A DNA stretch of 64,000 nucleotides from Petunia secreta (Eukaryota; Streptophyta; Magnoliopsida; Solanales; Solanaceae). The notes below the pieces were generated by a model that was not told the DNA's origin, made no database searches, and saw nothing but the letters and a program-made list of their open reading frames with translations. Where the stretch lies: contig JARKIP010000021.1 of the NCBI GenBank assembly GCA_029990175.1, forward strand, positions 23,999,501 to 24,063,500, read 5' to 3'. This document shows, in pieces, positions 11,717 through 24,172 of the stretch (position 1 is its first letter; each line of letters starts with the position of its first letter). A program made the position numbers and the translations under genes.

Positions 11717-13806
11717 CTAACAGACTTAAGCTCAAGATCCTTATAATCATATAAATATTGAACTTTATAATATATGTAAAATATCGTCGACGATAATTTC
11801 ATATCTCGGTTCCCAATCCGACATGACATATTGAGATCTATTCACAGTCATAAATTTTCAGGTACCTGAACCTCTCTTGAGGAGGTTTCATGAAGTGTTA
11901 TGTCGTGGACTTTTCTAGAGCCCCGCCTCCTTATTTGACCATCTCAAATATTTGCTCCTTTCCTTTTTCAAGGATTTATCTTTTGGAACCGAGTGGTCTA
12001 TCACGTTTCAGGCGTGCCTTAGACTCATATTCATGAACAAATTGTCCTACTAGGACATCAACTCAAATTGGAGCATTAGCAACTGGAATATAATATCTAA
12101 CTTTGAGTCAGTAATGCGTCATAACAGTGACTTGCATTATCTTTAAATGAGGATCATTATCAAATGATAATTTAATTTATTTATTCCTCAGCAGCTTTAA
12201 TTTCTCCCCCTAATATTAGCCATACTAACATTCGTTCCCAACCTTATATGGGATCAATCTTAGTACATTGTGGTGGAGCAATTGATAACAAATCGCACAT
12301 TACAATTATTAGATGAAAAATATTTGGTTCCTGACAATGAACCAATTATGAGGGGAATTCATTTGGTGGCATGTCACGCACAAGTGCTACTTTATGGATA
12401 TACTATATCACATGTCTGATTTAGGTAGCATTGTTCTCATATGCATGGTTTAGCAATTGGAGCCTTCAATATATGAATCTGGTAAACTTGTTTGCCACAT
12501 TATCAAGATAACTTGTCTTGATTGCATAATCTGGAAATATGCTCATAATAAAATTTATTTGAGCAAATACTTAACCTCGCAAGTACCATTGCTGGTTTGT
12601 AGTAAAATGCACATGTGACCTTATCATAGATGCATCTATTTATAATAATTATATGGTCCACATGGCAGGTGAACGGGCCTATATTCACCTTTTATACATT
12701 CCAGAAGTGCGGGGATCCCGATCCCAAATTTAGTTGGTCGAATAATTTATTTATCTTGAGAACAAGCAGCACAAAGAGAATTCTTGAAGAATCCTGATTC
12801 TTCGATATATACCCATGCAAATTCTCATTTATATATTTTGTGCATCATATTTGAACCGGGATTATCAAACCGGTCATGCCAACTCATAAAGTTATTCATC
12901 TAGTAAACTTCTGGTTTACCATAGCATGGGCTTTGTAAAAATAAACTAAAAGTTTATTGTGGCATGCACATATGATTCTAACACACTTATATTTTGTGTA
13001 GTACAAACTCGAGGAAGAGACGGGGAACTTTTCAAGCACATATATCTCACCCGACATTCTTGTAGTAATATAAAGATATTCATATCTTTACATCAATTTT
13101 AGTCTCTTAGCCATTTTGGCAAATGTATTTGAAACTTATAAGTTTCTTTTGAGACGTACTATAATAAAATATTTTTATCAATCTCATTCCTCCAGGTAGT
13201 AATAATTTGACTCTTCTGGAGCACTCAATTAGTTTTGTACTACCATGTATTTCATCACACCATCCATATGGTGAATATCTCCTTCAAGGAGAAAATCATA
13301 TAATTTTTCTCATGGCCAAATCATTATAGGCAAGATCAATTTCTTGCTTCTTGCTCTTACGTAATTCATAATAATACATAATTTTGACGTACGTTCTGTA
13401 CGAGAGCAATGACCATTCATGTCATAATAAAGAACATATTTATTTTTCTCGAACCTCTTCAAAAGGTGAGTTTTGATATTTTATCAACCATGATAAGCAT
13501 GTCCATATTTATCTTTCTTAAAATTTTTCTGGAGGCGAGTTTTGATTATCACATATTGCCACATTCACTTCGGTGAACGGGTCTATATTCATAATTTTAT
13601 TATAAATCATCTCATTCACTGCAACAAATGGACCACAATTATCTGGACTTGCCTCATGATCATATGATACATTGAAGGCATTATTATTTTAACCGTTTGA
13701 ACGAGAACCATTATTATTCTCTTATTTATTTCACAATGATGACTATTTTTCATCACTTGCCACGTCCACGACCATAATCTCTACTATGGTAACTATTTTA
13801 TCATAT

Positions 13807-13945
13807 TTCAGACATAAAATTACTTGTCTTCTTTCAGACATGAAATATTGTGTCTTCTTTCAGACATAAAGATATTTTGTCTTCTTTCAGACATATTATG
13901 TTGTGTCTTTTTTCAGACGTAATAATAATTTGCCTTCTTTCAGGC
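13807..13945 (-). repeat. 26-27-bp tandem repeat in gag remnant
   Basis: Six units of TTCAGACAT followed by variable A/T-rich sequence and GTCTTC. On the minus strand they code for a 9-residue repeat of the type CLKEDKISL. This is close to three turns of coding repeat rather than random satellite. Confidence 0.75.
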
Positions 13946-13978
13946 ATATTATGTATTGCTACTACATTCACATCTGAG

Positions 13979-14097
13979 AATGGAGCATTATGTTCTGCTC
14001 CCACATTCACCTTATGGAATGGAGCTTGTCTTGCTCCCACATTCATCTTAGGGAATGGAGCATATATTGCTTCCACATTAACCTCTATGAATGGAGC
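13979..14097 (-). repeat. 36-39-bp tandem repeat in gag remnant
   Basis: About three units between successive AATGGAGC words. On the minus strand they encode a 12-13-residue repeat with the core APF-x-x-VNVGA. They lie directly beside the 26-27-bp repeat. Confidence 0.75.
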
Positions 14098-15178
14098 CTA
14101 TTTAGTGGACGGGCTTCGTGATTTTTATCAAAAATACTTTATCCTTTTGATAATACTTTAGTTTGCCTCAATCATCATTATGTCATCAATATCTTATTAT
14201 CGCAAAAGCATGTTAGGCCATAATGTGTTGAGAGTTGAATATGATGTGTTACCCTTAACCAATGGCATAATAGGCCAAAGTGTGTACATATGATGCGATT
14301 TGAAGTGCAATACTCAAAGATACTCATGCTTCGGGTAATTGAAACATAGTACTATAATCATGTATCAATGATATAACACTAATATATGAGGTAAAGATTA
14401 TAAAAAAATAAGTATTATTTCTTCGGTCTCCACTATCAAGAGTATAAAAATTTATACCCAACTGTAAATCAAAGAAGCATTCTTTAAAAGTTACCATATT
14501 TGTTTCATTCCATATATCCATGTAAGAGTAAAATATTAACCATATTATATAATCCATGTTTGCTCTCACAAGCAGTTTATCTAATGGAAGAAATGCATAA
14601 GATTTTATTCACTTTATATACTCAACGAGTACAATTTTATAAGAACAATTTATTTTCTAATGATGCTTAGTCATTCTGAATAAATCTAATTGCTAGATAA
14701 ATAAGTTAGAAATGCTTATCAAAGGATCGTGTCAATTACTTAAGATGATGATAAAGAGGCCTTTCTACACTTTTACCGATGTAAAACTTTTCGTGATAAT
14801 TACACCACAACCATTAACACCATAATCTTATAAAACCTTTTTAAGTATGAGATGTGTATTACTGTTACATGCATGTATTCCAATACATATCTTTGTTTCT
14901 GCACAATGTTTAATAAAATAGTTCTCTTTCCTTTTAAGATAATAAACTATGAAAGATAGAGTCATAAAGAGATTTGTGTACCTTGAAACATGAGTAGAAC
15001 TGATCTACAATATCATGTTGCTAGGCCATGCACCCTTAAATTGTTGTCAAAGGATAGCTACAAAATCAACCAAATAATAGAAGAATAGACAAAAGTTGTA
15101 GTCAGTAAAAGGTTTCAACAATTTAAAGTGGTATAAAACAAAATGAAAATAAGGTACTATTAATTTTGAGATTAACAA

Positions 15179-15590
15179 AAACCATAATATGAATGAATTT
15201 AGAAACCAAAAAAATTTATCTCGTGTTAGCAACCAGAACGTTGGCTTCTATCAATTGCATCATAATTTGCTTTTCATTTTTTCTAAATCGTGTAATAAAA
15301 TAGAGACTCGTGTTGATAACGTGTTGTAAAACTAATAGTAAAGTAGTGAAAGAACAAGATAAAATACATGAGAGGATAAGGAAGAACATGTATTATTCTC
15401 TCATATATTTTATTTTGTTCTTGCACTACTTTACTATTAGTTTTACAACACGTTATCAATACGAGTCTCTATTTTATTACACGACTGAGGAGAAATGAAA
15501 AAGCAAATTATGATGCAATTGATAGAAGCCAACGTTCTGGTTGCTAACACAAGATAAGTTTTATTTATTTCTAAATTCATTCATATTATG
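15179..15590. repeat. Large palindrome of LTR end, primer site and leader
   Basis: Two arms of about 195 bp (15179-15374 and about 15395-15590) are inverted copies around a spacer of about 20 bp. Each arm holds the LTR end, the primer-binding region and the start of the leader of the old Copia element. A further normal LTR plus primer site follows at 15606-15923. Confidence 0.85.
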
Positions 15591-15622
15591 GTATAATAAA
15601 ATAGAGACTCGTGCTGATAAGG

Positions 15623-15923
15623 TGTTGTAAAACTAATAGTAAAGTAGTGCAAGAACAAGATAAAATATATGAGAGGAGAAGGAAGAACATGTATTATTCT
15701 CAAAGTATTTCAAGTGTGTCTTCCATAGAGACAAATGTGCTCTATTTATACATAGGTTACAAATCAACCCAAAGGTTACAAGAATTAAGTAGTGACTTAA
15801 TAAAAAATTAGTAAACACTTAGTGGGAAGGAATTAAGTATGAGAATGTGGGGTAGTAAATCATATGTTACAATTGAATAACGGTGAGTAGTGGTCATCCA
15901 CACAAATAAATGAATTTATAACA
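15623..15923 (-). repeat. 5' LTR of the old Copia element
   Basis: 301 bp, TGTTATAAATT to TTACAACA on the minus strand. A minus-strand TATAAATAG lies at about 15743-15751. On the minus strand it is followed by the primer-binding region containing TTATCAGCACGAG (15606-15622). Confidence 0.85.
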
Positions 15924-16091
15924 CATTACAAATTGTAACCTTTTTTTTTTTTGTTTAGAAACCTGGAACACTAAAAGATTGTCAAACCTACAAATTACCC
16001 ATGTTTCCATACTAACGTGGATGTATATTTTCCTAAATTATTGGAGTAATACAGACTACTACATATTTTAGATGACAAAAATTTATTTTGT

Positions 16092-16899
16092 TGTAGACAA
16101 TAAATTTGTTGCCTGCAAATAATCAAAGCAAAAAGTATCCACAAGTAAAATTTGATTTATCAGAAAAAGGATGCGGGTTACAATCTCTAGAATATCTTAA
16201 ATCTAAAAGATGTAATCCTCTTATTTTTCTCTTCACGGATTTGATTCGAGGGCATTAAAGCTTGATCTTGAACTTGATAGATTTGATTCAAGGGCTTTTG
16301 AGCTTGATCTTGAATTTGAGGGATTTGATTTGATTTGATTCAAGGGCTATTGAGCTTGTTCTTGAATATATGGATTTGGCTTGATTCAAGTGTTTTTGAG
16401 CTTGATCTTGAATATATGGATTTGATTTGATCACGAACGTGGCGGCAAGCTTTGATCACGAACGTGGCGGCGGTTATGTGTTGAAAGACTTCTTGATCAT
16501 AGCCAGGAGGGAAGGCTTCTTGATGTATGGAATGCTTCTTGATCTTTGGCTGAATGGAAGACTTCTATGTATCTCCTCCTTGACTTCTCTACTGGTGGAT
16601 GGATGCTTTCACCAACTTCTTCCATCTCTTTTCAAGAGTTATGTAATCCCTCTATTTATAGTTGTAGGGATGGATTTACTTTGATTCGATTGGTCCACTT
16701 GAGTGATCAAGCCTATCACAAAAGCTATGTGATAAGAATGAATTTAATTGGCCAAAACATGTCATATTGGACACTTGGATGGTTTTGATTGGCTATCAAT
16801 TTGAGTAGACATGCTACATCATTTATTCACATGTCATAGTTTTATTGGCCCTTGATTTGATTTGGCACCACATCGTTTGACACGTGGTAGGGACATTGG
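16092..16899 (-). repeat. Truncated 3' LTR of gag-only Gypsy element
   Basis: Matches 25339-26151 closely. The 67 bp that should adjoin the internal region (equivalent to 26152-26218) are missing. It contains about four imperfect 55-65-bp units rich in GATTTGATTCAAGGGCTTTTG and GAGCTTGATCTTGAA (16238-16430). Open frames shared with the other LTR copy are LTR sequence, not genes. Confidence 0.8.
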
Positions 16900-19585
16900 C
16901 CCCTACTTCAAGACTTGTCGGATTTTAAACTCATTGAAGTACAAAGACATGTCTTGAAGTATAACCCAGGAGAAATGACTTTTTTTTTTGTTCGTTCAGC
17001 ATGCATATTAAAGCTATCTTGGCAGCTTCCCCTTAGTATTAAGCATCATCATCTAAAGTTGAGCTTGAATGCCATTTAACTTTGCATGACAATGGGATTT
17101 TTTTCATATATGACTTTGCTTAAAATTCAACTTGAACTATCAATGACAAATGGAGTTGATGGCAAACCCAAACGTCATCCAATTCTTTAACTAATATACA
17201 TTTATCCCATGTGGAACGAAGTGGTGATTACCACTGTGTGGTGTTTCCATTGGTGTTTGAATAAAAAAAGGAATCAACTTCCTTTTCTTTCGTGGAATTT
17301 ATTTCATGACAAAACTTTACTCCTTCAGGATAGCTTTGCTGCTTCAGGAATCCAATTTGACTTTTAATTGAATGGCCTAATATGACTTCTTGTAGGACTA
17401 AAAGAACTCAATCGGCCACATCATTATGCCTATAAATAGAAGAAGACATCGTTAGCAAGAATACATCTCAGGCTTAGGAATTCATATGCGCTTCATGAAG
17501 CTCTTTCTATCAAGCTGACTTTGGCTTAAAAAACCAACTGCATTTTCTTGACTGCTTTTTGGTTTAACCTTGGCGTAACTTTTTTTCGTTCTTTATGCAG
17601 GTTAAGGGAGCGCTTCACATGATAAGTAAACAAATACTTGGTGCATCCATGTTCCCCCGTCGAGGCATAGGCGCACAATTTGGTGCAGTCATCTTTCAGA
17701 TCAAGGCTTTGGCGAACAATCTGATGGAAAATCCACATTATAGCATCCACCCATCTTTTGGTCTTGACGTGAGACCACCTGGAGTAACCACCTTTCTTGC
17801 GGCATTGGCGAACAATGACTTGGCCTATCGTCATTTCTTTACGGCCTCAATGAGCGAGTTCATGGAACAATATCCTTTTCTACGACCTTGTAGAATATCA
17901 TTTGGAGGATCCATCCACCTTCCTTGCAGCCTTGAAGAAGGTCACTTGGAGGATCCACCTTCTTTGCAGCCTTGTAGAAAACAACTTTGATCATCTATCT
18001 CTCATTCGGCCTTGTAAAAGACCACTTACGCATCTTTCACGAATTAGCGTTTGGCCATCTACCATGTAATACTGGCGAGAGCTGATGCAAAATTCCCTCC
18101 TTCCGGCTTGAGAGATGACCCAAGTGAATGGACAATGCCCCCAATTTTAGAAAGAAGCTAGGCTTTCGGCATCATATGCAACGTTGATGCCATGTAAGGA
18201 TTTTTTCTTTTTTACAATATTGCCTGTCGGCTATGAGCGTTTGTCATAGAAAATTCATATCTTGATGTAAAGAGGTCCGAATAGCAAATCATCTAAGGCA
18301 TTAGAAACCAGGCTCCCATGGCAACGACACACATCAAAATCACAATTAGATTATTTCCTGATATTCCCGGGTGATTTTTTTTTTTTGGAAGTTTGTTCAG
18401 GTTATGCCATGTTGATTTCTGCAGCTCCTCGCACCTTAATAAATTAATTGTAGTTTAGTATAGGAGAGTTCAACTGACAAGCTGCTTGCTTTCATAGAAT
18501 CAAGACTCAAAGAGCTGCAACATATAAAAAATTCAAGGCCAAACTCCTTCAGAATTAGCCGGAATTAATTTTTAAAATTGATGCAGCTGTTCACGCGCTG
18601 ACTACAGCAGATCTGCGCGACTTCACGGAAAGATCCATCTCGGGCTTGGAGTTTCGAAATCACAATCCGTTTGCACTATTGGAAAGATAACATCTTGGGC
18701 TACAACATATATCAAAATCGGATGTTGATTCCTTCCAAATTTATACAGTTTATATTTTGAAATCTGTTCTAAATTTTGATATTCTGATTCTCACAGATTC
18801 GGGTATCTTGATTTAAAATGATTATGTCTCATTGCAAGTGCGTCCGAATTGCGAGACATATGCACGGCTGAAAAGCGGACTCACAAGAAAACAACTCTTG
18901 GAGATATCAAGTCTTAAGTCTTTCAACATTTTCCTCAGTAATTTCTTAGAGTTGATGCAGCCGCACCAAGCTTCCATATTTGCATACTTTCGACAAGTTT
19001 TTCACATCTTGGTTAGGGCCTTACAGATCATGTGACATGTGACTCTTCAGAGCTCAAACCACTAGTGCTACAAGTATGCCGAAGTTGGTGGAAAAATTTA
19101 TGTTGGATTCACCTACCAAATTTTTTTGCAATGGCATCATCTTTTTTTAAGAAATAACCCGAGCTTGACGGAAGCATCCAGAACGAGTTGGCGTAAATCC
19201 TTGGCTTCAATTGATTTCATGACTTAGGTTCTTTGTATAGGATGATATGTAGCTATATGTAGCTGTTTTCTTTCCTCTTTTCGTCATTGATGTATCAAGC
19301 AATTTAAGATTTAATGCAATAAAATTGATCTTATACAATTCTTCACAAATTGTATTGTTTTCTCAATATATGCATGTCCTTGAGGTCTTCGAAACTTTGA
19401 ATTTTTTTATATGCGACTGAACTTAGAATGAAAATCTCAGTTGCCTATGTACCTCGGTGAAGAGGATCAAGTCATTACGTTGTTCGAAAGAAATGTGATT
19501 TTCTTTTTATGCAGTTTATACTCATGCAAAAAGGGAGTAACATACAGTTTAAGCTCGTGTGTCGAGGAGCACTGTGACTTGCAGT
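16900..19585. other. Non-coding internal part of gag-only Gypsy element
   Basis: Lies between the truncated LTR and the gag remnant, where pol should be. I see no RT, RNase H or integrase motif on either strand. A short direct repeat (GGAGGATCCA with CCTTGTAG) occurs at 17880-17985. The rest is undescribed sequence. Confidence 0.5.
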
Positions 19586-20303
19586 TTAGGCTCGTGCTTC
19601 GAGGAGCATTGCAGCTAAAATGTCTTTGTCTTCACATCCTTCGACAATTTCATCTGCATGATTGAACGAACAAAAGGCGATAGAAACTTGATTTGTGCTA
19701 GCATTTTCTTCTTTCAACGAGATTTTTCCTTCACGAGCCAAGTTCATGACTTTATCTTTGAAGATGAAGTAATTTTCAATGGGGTGACCAATTAGTCGAT
19801 GATACTTGCGGTAATTTGGATCATCAGTCTTCCCAGCTTCATTTGGTCGCTTCATCTCGGGCAACTGAATCAGTTTTAACTCAAGGATTTCTTAAAATAT
19901 TGCTGGAACATCGGAGTCGAGGAAGGGATATTCCTTTTCTTTCATTTCGCCCAAAGTTAAATTTTGCTTCCTTTGCTTTGTATGGAAGTTGATATAACAC
20001 TTTTCTTCCTAGTCGCCTTTGCATTGACTTTGAAGGAAGAAGTGTTAATATTCATGGACTCTTCGATTTCAACATCAAATGCTAACTTGCCCCCGTTTTT
20101 TGCTTCTTGCATGTCTTCAACTTTACAAGGATTGTAAATAGGAGGCCCTTGGTTTCCACTCATAGCCATGCTTAGTTCCATGTCATGTGCTCGGGTGGCT
20201 AGCTCTTCAAATGTGTTGGGCTTTTTTCCTTGCAAGATATAGCGAAGGCCCCAATGCATGCCTTGGATGCATATTTCAATACCATATGTTTCGCTAAGGC
20301 GGT
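19586..20303 (-). pseudogene. Gypsy gag, C-terminal part
   Basis: Minus-strand continuation of the gag split by the solo LTR. The reading resumes at KDRLSETYGIEICIQG, then GLRYILQGKKPNTFEELATR, typical of Ty3/Gypsy Gag. A zinc-knuckle-like motif lies at about 19800 (YHRLIGHPIENYF); the usual first and last cysteines are absent or altered. At least one frameshift lies between 19864 and 19957. Confidence 0.7.
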
Positions 20304-20308
20304 CTTTG

Positions 20309-23300
20309 TGTTGAATCCCAAAAATTACCCTTTCTTTAAGAAAAGATAGGTTTCGGGTAGAATGTTCAACAATATGGGACTCCAAAGGGCTTTCTTTGGA
20401 GTCGCCACCTAATTTAGGAGAATTAGGAACCAATTAATTAAATAGTGCGTGCAATTCCTCCGTTTTAAGGAAAATGGTCTTTTCAGAGATTCTAAGTAAG
20501 AGGTTCAATTATTTTCGAAAGAAGGTTTCAATTTTGAAAGCACTTTCGAAAATCCGTAAAATTACGGTTAATCCTTCGGTTTTCACAAAATAACTTAAAT
20601 AAAGGAAACTTTCAAAAATTAATCTAAAAGTCTCAAAATTAATGCCGAAATTCTAAAATTACATTAAATTATGCTTTAAAGGAAATAAGGATTTAAATGA
20701 ACTTAGACTTGAAAAAGTCGCAATTTTGCTAACATAGAGAATCTAATTAATTGGAAAGAAGTTGCAATTTATTGAATTTTAAAATCAAGTTATTTGTTTA
20801 ATCATTTTCGGATTCAATTGCACGCGCTATTTAACTAAAAGGTTCACAATTCATAGATAAGATGGAGATTCTAAGGAAATAAACTACTCACGAAATAACT
20901 CAATAGATAATAAACATTCATTAATAAATTGATAATCGAACAAATTATTCTACAACTAATAAGGGGAAAATTCCTAATGACATGCAAATTCTAAGGGATT
21001 AGGAAAGAGAAGAGGTTTAGAAGAAGAACCCGGAAATTGATAAAACTCATGGGAGCCTTGAATTTATTTAATTTATACAATTATATGCCCATGAGCCTAA
21101 GTTAGAATAGGCGGCTCAACAAAGCATTTTTTAAATTTCCTAGATCTTGAATCCTGAGCCCGGACTCGACCCCAATGCAACTCCAATGTCCACAAGTCAT
21201 CCCATTTTGTGAGTTTTCCAAACTCGATCCCAAAGAGTATTATGCAAAGGAAAACATAATGATAAGGATTAGTAAATGGGTAGTGCATTTCTCAAGAAAC
21301 AGAGATAGATATGAGAATAGATCCAAATAAATTCCATCAAAACATTGCTACTTTCAGGAAAAGATTATAACCTATTAGAACTTCAGACCTTTCACAAAAT
21401 ACTCATTTTTTCAATAGTAGATTGACACATAGCTTCGCATACAAAGAGTTCACAATTCATGCAAAACTCCATTTCTTTTTTTTCTTGAGAGATAACAGAT
21501 TAAAAATAAAACTAATGCTGCACATGTGAAGTTCATAAAAAAGACCAAAACCAAGAGCAATGACAGTTCAATTAGCATGATGTCTTAACCAACACTGGAC
21601 CCTTTCAAATAAACTGGAAAGGGGCAAAGTGAACCAGAAAGAACAAACTACCAAAATAAACCAAAGTGGGTACAGAGTTATTGAAATGCACACCATAAGA
21701 GGGAACTGAAATTCATATCAAGCATGACAAGGCAGGATTGAAACTGACCCTACTTCTATTCTTCTACTACTACTTTAACCTCCTGCTAACCACCAGATAA
21801 GCAACCTATAACTACTTACTTAAACAACCATAACAGACCCCTGAGACCACATCCCACGCCCTACTGCTTCTCCAGACCTTCTCACACACACATCATCATC
21901 CTACAAACCAACCTTATAAACCACCTAAACCTCATTTCTAAAACCACCAGCACCTCTGCACTATCCCTAACCACCAGCACACAGAACCTGAGACATACTC
22001 TGCACTCCCTCACACTTTCACACTTCAAGCAGCCAGCAAACAAATCTCCAAAGAATACCGGCAAGCTAATCAGAATAACCTCAATCCGACCCCTGCTATC
22101 AAGGCTCAACAGGACACCTAGACACCAGACTACTCCTTCTTTTGCTACATCCCCTAAGCCTAAAACTAAGAACTTGAACAACCCCTCACAGCCTCTAAAA
22201 CAAGCTATCCAGAACAGACCCCTCGCGCACACATACATCAGACATCCCTTTAATCAACTCCTGAGCACCTACAAACATCCAGGACCTACAACCTATCTTC
22301 ACCAACTTGGAAACTCCCTGAACTTGCAAAGCAAGCAGGGAATCAAAGCCAACACCATCAGAACCCCTGAACGAAGACAGCCTACCAAAAACTCCATACA
22401 GGCCACCTTGCAAACCATAATTCATTCTTAACTACACCCTGGTACAACCTGGAAACCAAACCAACCCCTAAACCAATTCTCAAACACCTGCACCTATAGA
22501 TACACACCTACATATACTTCTGAACTCCCTCACAGACACAGGAACATGAACAACCTGAAAACATCCCCTGATCCACCCCTTCAAAACAACTGCAAGCCAC
22601 TGAACATTCCATCAGCTAACTAACCCTTCTTTAACACTAGGAACATCCATTCTCCAGGCCCTGGACTCCCTTTTAACACTAAGAACCTGAGACCTCCTCA
22701 CAACCAGACCTCCATCCTCAAAACCAAACATACAGAGAGGTCACAGCCTCATCAATCATAACCCAAAGAACTTTCATGAATCAAACATCAAAGACATCAT
22801 TACTACTGAAGAAAACTGCTACATATTCATTCCAAGATTTTAGTTATAAGAAACACCAATAATCCTAAATACTAATAGGAGGTTGTTCAACCAAAGCATA
22901 GTGATAATAACCGGATTCTTGTATTTTACAAGCTAAACCTCCATAGAATATTAACTGAGTGAGCAGCAAGCAGTCATAACCAAGCGCAAAAAGGAAAAGA
23001 CTCTAACTTTAACATGAATGGTACAATAACTTAAACAAAACTTACTCAAAAGCAGATTCGATCAATACTTTCTAAACAAAAGCAAAAGCTCCAAGTAAAA
23101 GGCATATTCTTGCAGATTAACCCATCAAAGACATAATGTAAAAAAAAAAAAACAGATTCTTCAGTTTATGAAAGTGGAAAAAGAAACTAAAAAGAGTAAA
23201 AGGGAAAGGTTATTACCTAGCGCGGGGCAGTGAGCTAAGACGTGGATTTGAAGAATACGCGACTCGACTAAGCGACGCGAATGGAGTCGTCGACTCGAAT

Positions 23301-24167
23301 AGTGAAGCGACGACACAAATAATGAATCGACAACACAAGAACAAATCCAGAAACAAACCAAGAAACAGTAATGCTATATCTTAAAACTCAAAACTGAGAG
23401 AAACAAAATTTTATAAGTGGAGATGCTGCCTCCTAAAAAGTGGAACCCCCCCAAAATGAAAGCAATAAGGAATATATATACACCCTCATACCTTTAGGGT
23501 TTCGGATCTTCATTTTGAAATTCAAATTTGGTTAAAATGGACATTTCTCATGTGGGATAAGGGAGAAAACAGTCCATTCTCACAAAGATTGTACCGTTTT
23601 TCTTCTTATCCCCACAGATTTGCCCGTTTTGAAACCAAATCGACGCTCCAGATTTGATCCGCGAAAAATGAAGGCCACGATCGATACAGCTATATCTAGT
23701 ATGGGAAGATGATGTGGAGGATATGGGGGACCAGCAGGTACGATTTTTGGACGGATTCGAAGAGGGAATCGTAGGTTTTGAAGGGATTCGGGTTTAGGGA
23801 TTGGAATGGGTAAAGGGGAATTCAGGTTGAATTTGGGGAGGAGATGTGCGCAATGTAGTGTAAGGTTATAGGTATATATCTATTTGCGGAAATAAACTAA
23901 ATTGAAGGTGTAAAAAGCAATTTTAGTCCTCCTCTGAAAATAAACAATTAAAGGGATTGCGTGGTAGGACAGAAATTAGGATAGGCCTTGCAATTTTAAC
24001 CTTCTCTTTTGAATTTAATTAATTTTACTTTAATTAAATTTAATTAGTTAATTTCAATTCAATTAATTTTAATTATCTAATTTTAATTTTAATTTTATTC
24101 TAATAATTGATTCCCATTTAAATAATTAGCCATTAATTATATCTGGGGACGAAATTGGGTGTCAACA
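20309..24167 (-). mobile_element. 3.86-kb solo LTR of an Ogre-like family
   Basis: Perfect CTTTG duplications at 20304-20308 and 24168-24172. On the minus strand it starts TGTTGACACCCAATTTCG and ends GGGATTCAACA. It inserts exactly within a Lys codon context of the gag, and removing it with one duplication copy rejoins the frame. The start and several inner blocks (GAGTCGCTTAGTCGAGTCG, then GGTAATAA) match the 1395-bp LTR at 48732-50126, so it is a longer relative of the same family. On the plus strand about 21540-22760 is rich in C and A and poor in G. No protein-coding gene is supported. Confidence 0.85.
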
Positions 24168-24172
24168 CTTTG

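Larger units (their letters stand above)
11722..15170 (-). pseudogene. Copia integrase and gag remnant
   Basis: Minus-strand reading shows a Copia integrase fragment near 12600-12740 (PVHLPCGP, where family members have HPPCGPFRYF). A basic Gly/Arg motif near 13760-13800 (GRGRG) fits the region close to the zinc knuckle of Gag. Two blocks of peptide-coding tandem repeats follow. Everything is broken by stops, so only remnants can be named. Confidence 0.6.
5123..15923 (-). mobile_element. Decayed Ty1/Copia retrotransposon with two nested insertions
   Basis: Perfect 5-bp target duplication CATTA at 5118-5122 and 15924-15928 defines the element. It reads on the minus strand: 5' LTR 15623-15923, primer-binding region 15606-15622, internal region, purine tract AAGGGGGAG (8041-8049) and 3' LTR (303 bp at 7738-8040 plus 9 bp at 5123-5131). 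Its 3' LTR end is split by the Tnt1-like element (5132-7732) and its RT region by a solo LTR (9358-11716). Without these, the element is about 5.8 kb. Minus-strand translation shows degraded Copia integrase, reverse transcriptase and RNase H motifs full of stops, so it is dead. Confidence 0.88.

Noticed and set aside
16427..16684. 85-aa frame repeated exactly at 25679-25936
   Set aside because: Both copies lie in the two LTRs of the same Gypsy derivative; the protein has no domain, and the match is explained by LTR identity.
17526..17990. Overlapping frames of 102 and 131 aa on opposite strands
   Set aside because: They lie in the non-coding part of the Gypsy derivative and match no retroelement or host motif.
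21882..22238. 118-aa minus-strand frame in the solo LTR
   Set aside because: It is a by-product of the G-poor composition; no domain and no conserved start.
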